DNA from: Spirochaetaceae bacterium
Lineage (GTDB): Bacteria > Spirochaetota > Spirochaetia > Treponematales > Breznakiellaceae
Assembly (NCBI GenBank): GCA_031290205.1
Contig: JAITNZ010000091.1
Coordinates: forward strand, 1-5,191
DNA length: 5,191 nucleotides
Reading direction: 5' to 3'
Shown one piece after another: positions 5,038 to 5,191 of the stretch (its first letter is position 1; each line of letters begins with the position of its first letter). The notes under the pieces are model-generated. The model was given only the letters and a program-made list of their open reading frames with translations, had not been told where the DNA came from and did no database searches. The translations under genes and the position numbers were made by a program.

Positions 5038-5156
5038 GGGTGCACTTCCAAATTCTGGGTAAATCAGTCGGCACTATGGTAGTAATCCAGTAGAGGAGGG
5101 GGAAGTCTCCCCCTACGGGCGCACTGCGTTGCGCCCTACCCCCTCTGCGGGGGGTA
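5038..5156 (-). repeat. Right arm of 119-bp inverted repeat
   Basis: This is the reverse complement of 1-119 with a single difference (T5068 opposite C89). The three 7-bp hairpins are conserved here in reversed order. Its outer end lies in the loop of a palindrome (5147-5165), so the repeat unit probably continues past 5156. The bases on the matching left side are outside the window. Confidence 0.95.
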
Positions 5157-5174
5157 TCCCCCCGCAACGCCCCC
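5147..5174. repeat. GC-rich palindrome and repeat module at the outer edge of the right arm
   Basis: GCGGGGGG (5147-5154) and CCCCCCGC (5158-5165) form a perfect 8-bp stem with a 3-nt loop that straddles the outer boundary of the inverted repeat. The segment 5155-5174 repeats 4706-4725 with one difference. The remaining bases to 5191 show no gene. Confidence 0.7.
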
Positions 5175-5191
5175 CTCGTCAGCAATAGAGC

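Overview
The window is bacterial DNA of moderate GC content with four protein genes, one tRNA gene and an unusual amount of repeat structure. The promoters match the sigma-70 consensus, ribosome binding sites are Shine-Dalgarno type, and GTG is probably used as one start. The sequence does not settle the phylum. A MATE transporter fused to a cytidylate-kinase-like domain, and a GTPase/ABC-ATPase pair of an anaerobe-type family, fit an anaerobic Firmicute or spirochaete better than an enteric bacterium. That is only a weak inference.

Layout, left to right. Positions 1-119 are the left arm of a 119-bp inverted repeat; the right arm, with one mismatch, is at 5038-5156. Just inside the left arm a near-consensus promoter drives a single-domain CheY-like receiver (193-567). 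A second promoter with the same -35 context follows, then a structured leader with a terminator-like hairpin and a hairpin that could mask the ribosome binding site. Next comes a 667-residue MATE exporter with a C-terminal cytidylate-kinase-like domain (753-2756). Its gene converges on a minus-strand two-gene operon that is read from 4530 down to 2979: a SIMIBI/G3E-type GTPase, then a soluble ABC ATPase whose start overlaps the GTPase stop by 8 nt. Copies of one 'TTTGTCCAC...GACACAGAT' repeat lie immediately before and after this operon. A GC-rich repeat module follows at 4688-4732. Then comes a tRNA-Gln(CTG) gene on the minus strand with its own strong promoter, which lies next to the right arm of the inverted repeat.

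Functionally there are three independent parts. The receiver has no kinase or output partner here. The exporter carries its own nucleotide-kinase-like domain. The GTPase/ATPase pair looks like a metallocentre maturation or metal-handling pair, but no client enzyme or permease is visible. No transposase, integrase, phage gene or CRISPR array was found, so the large inverted repeat is better viewed as a dispersed or invertible repeat, or a non-autonomous element, than as an ordinary insertion sequence.
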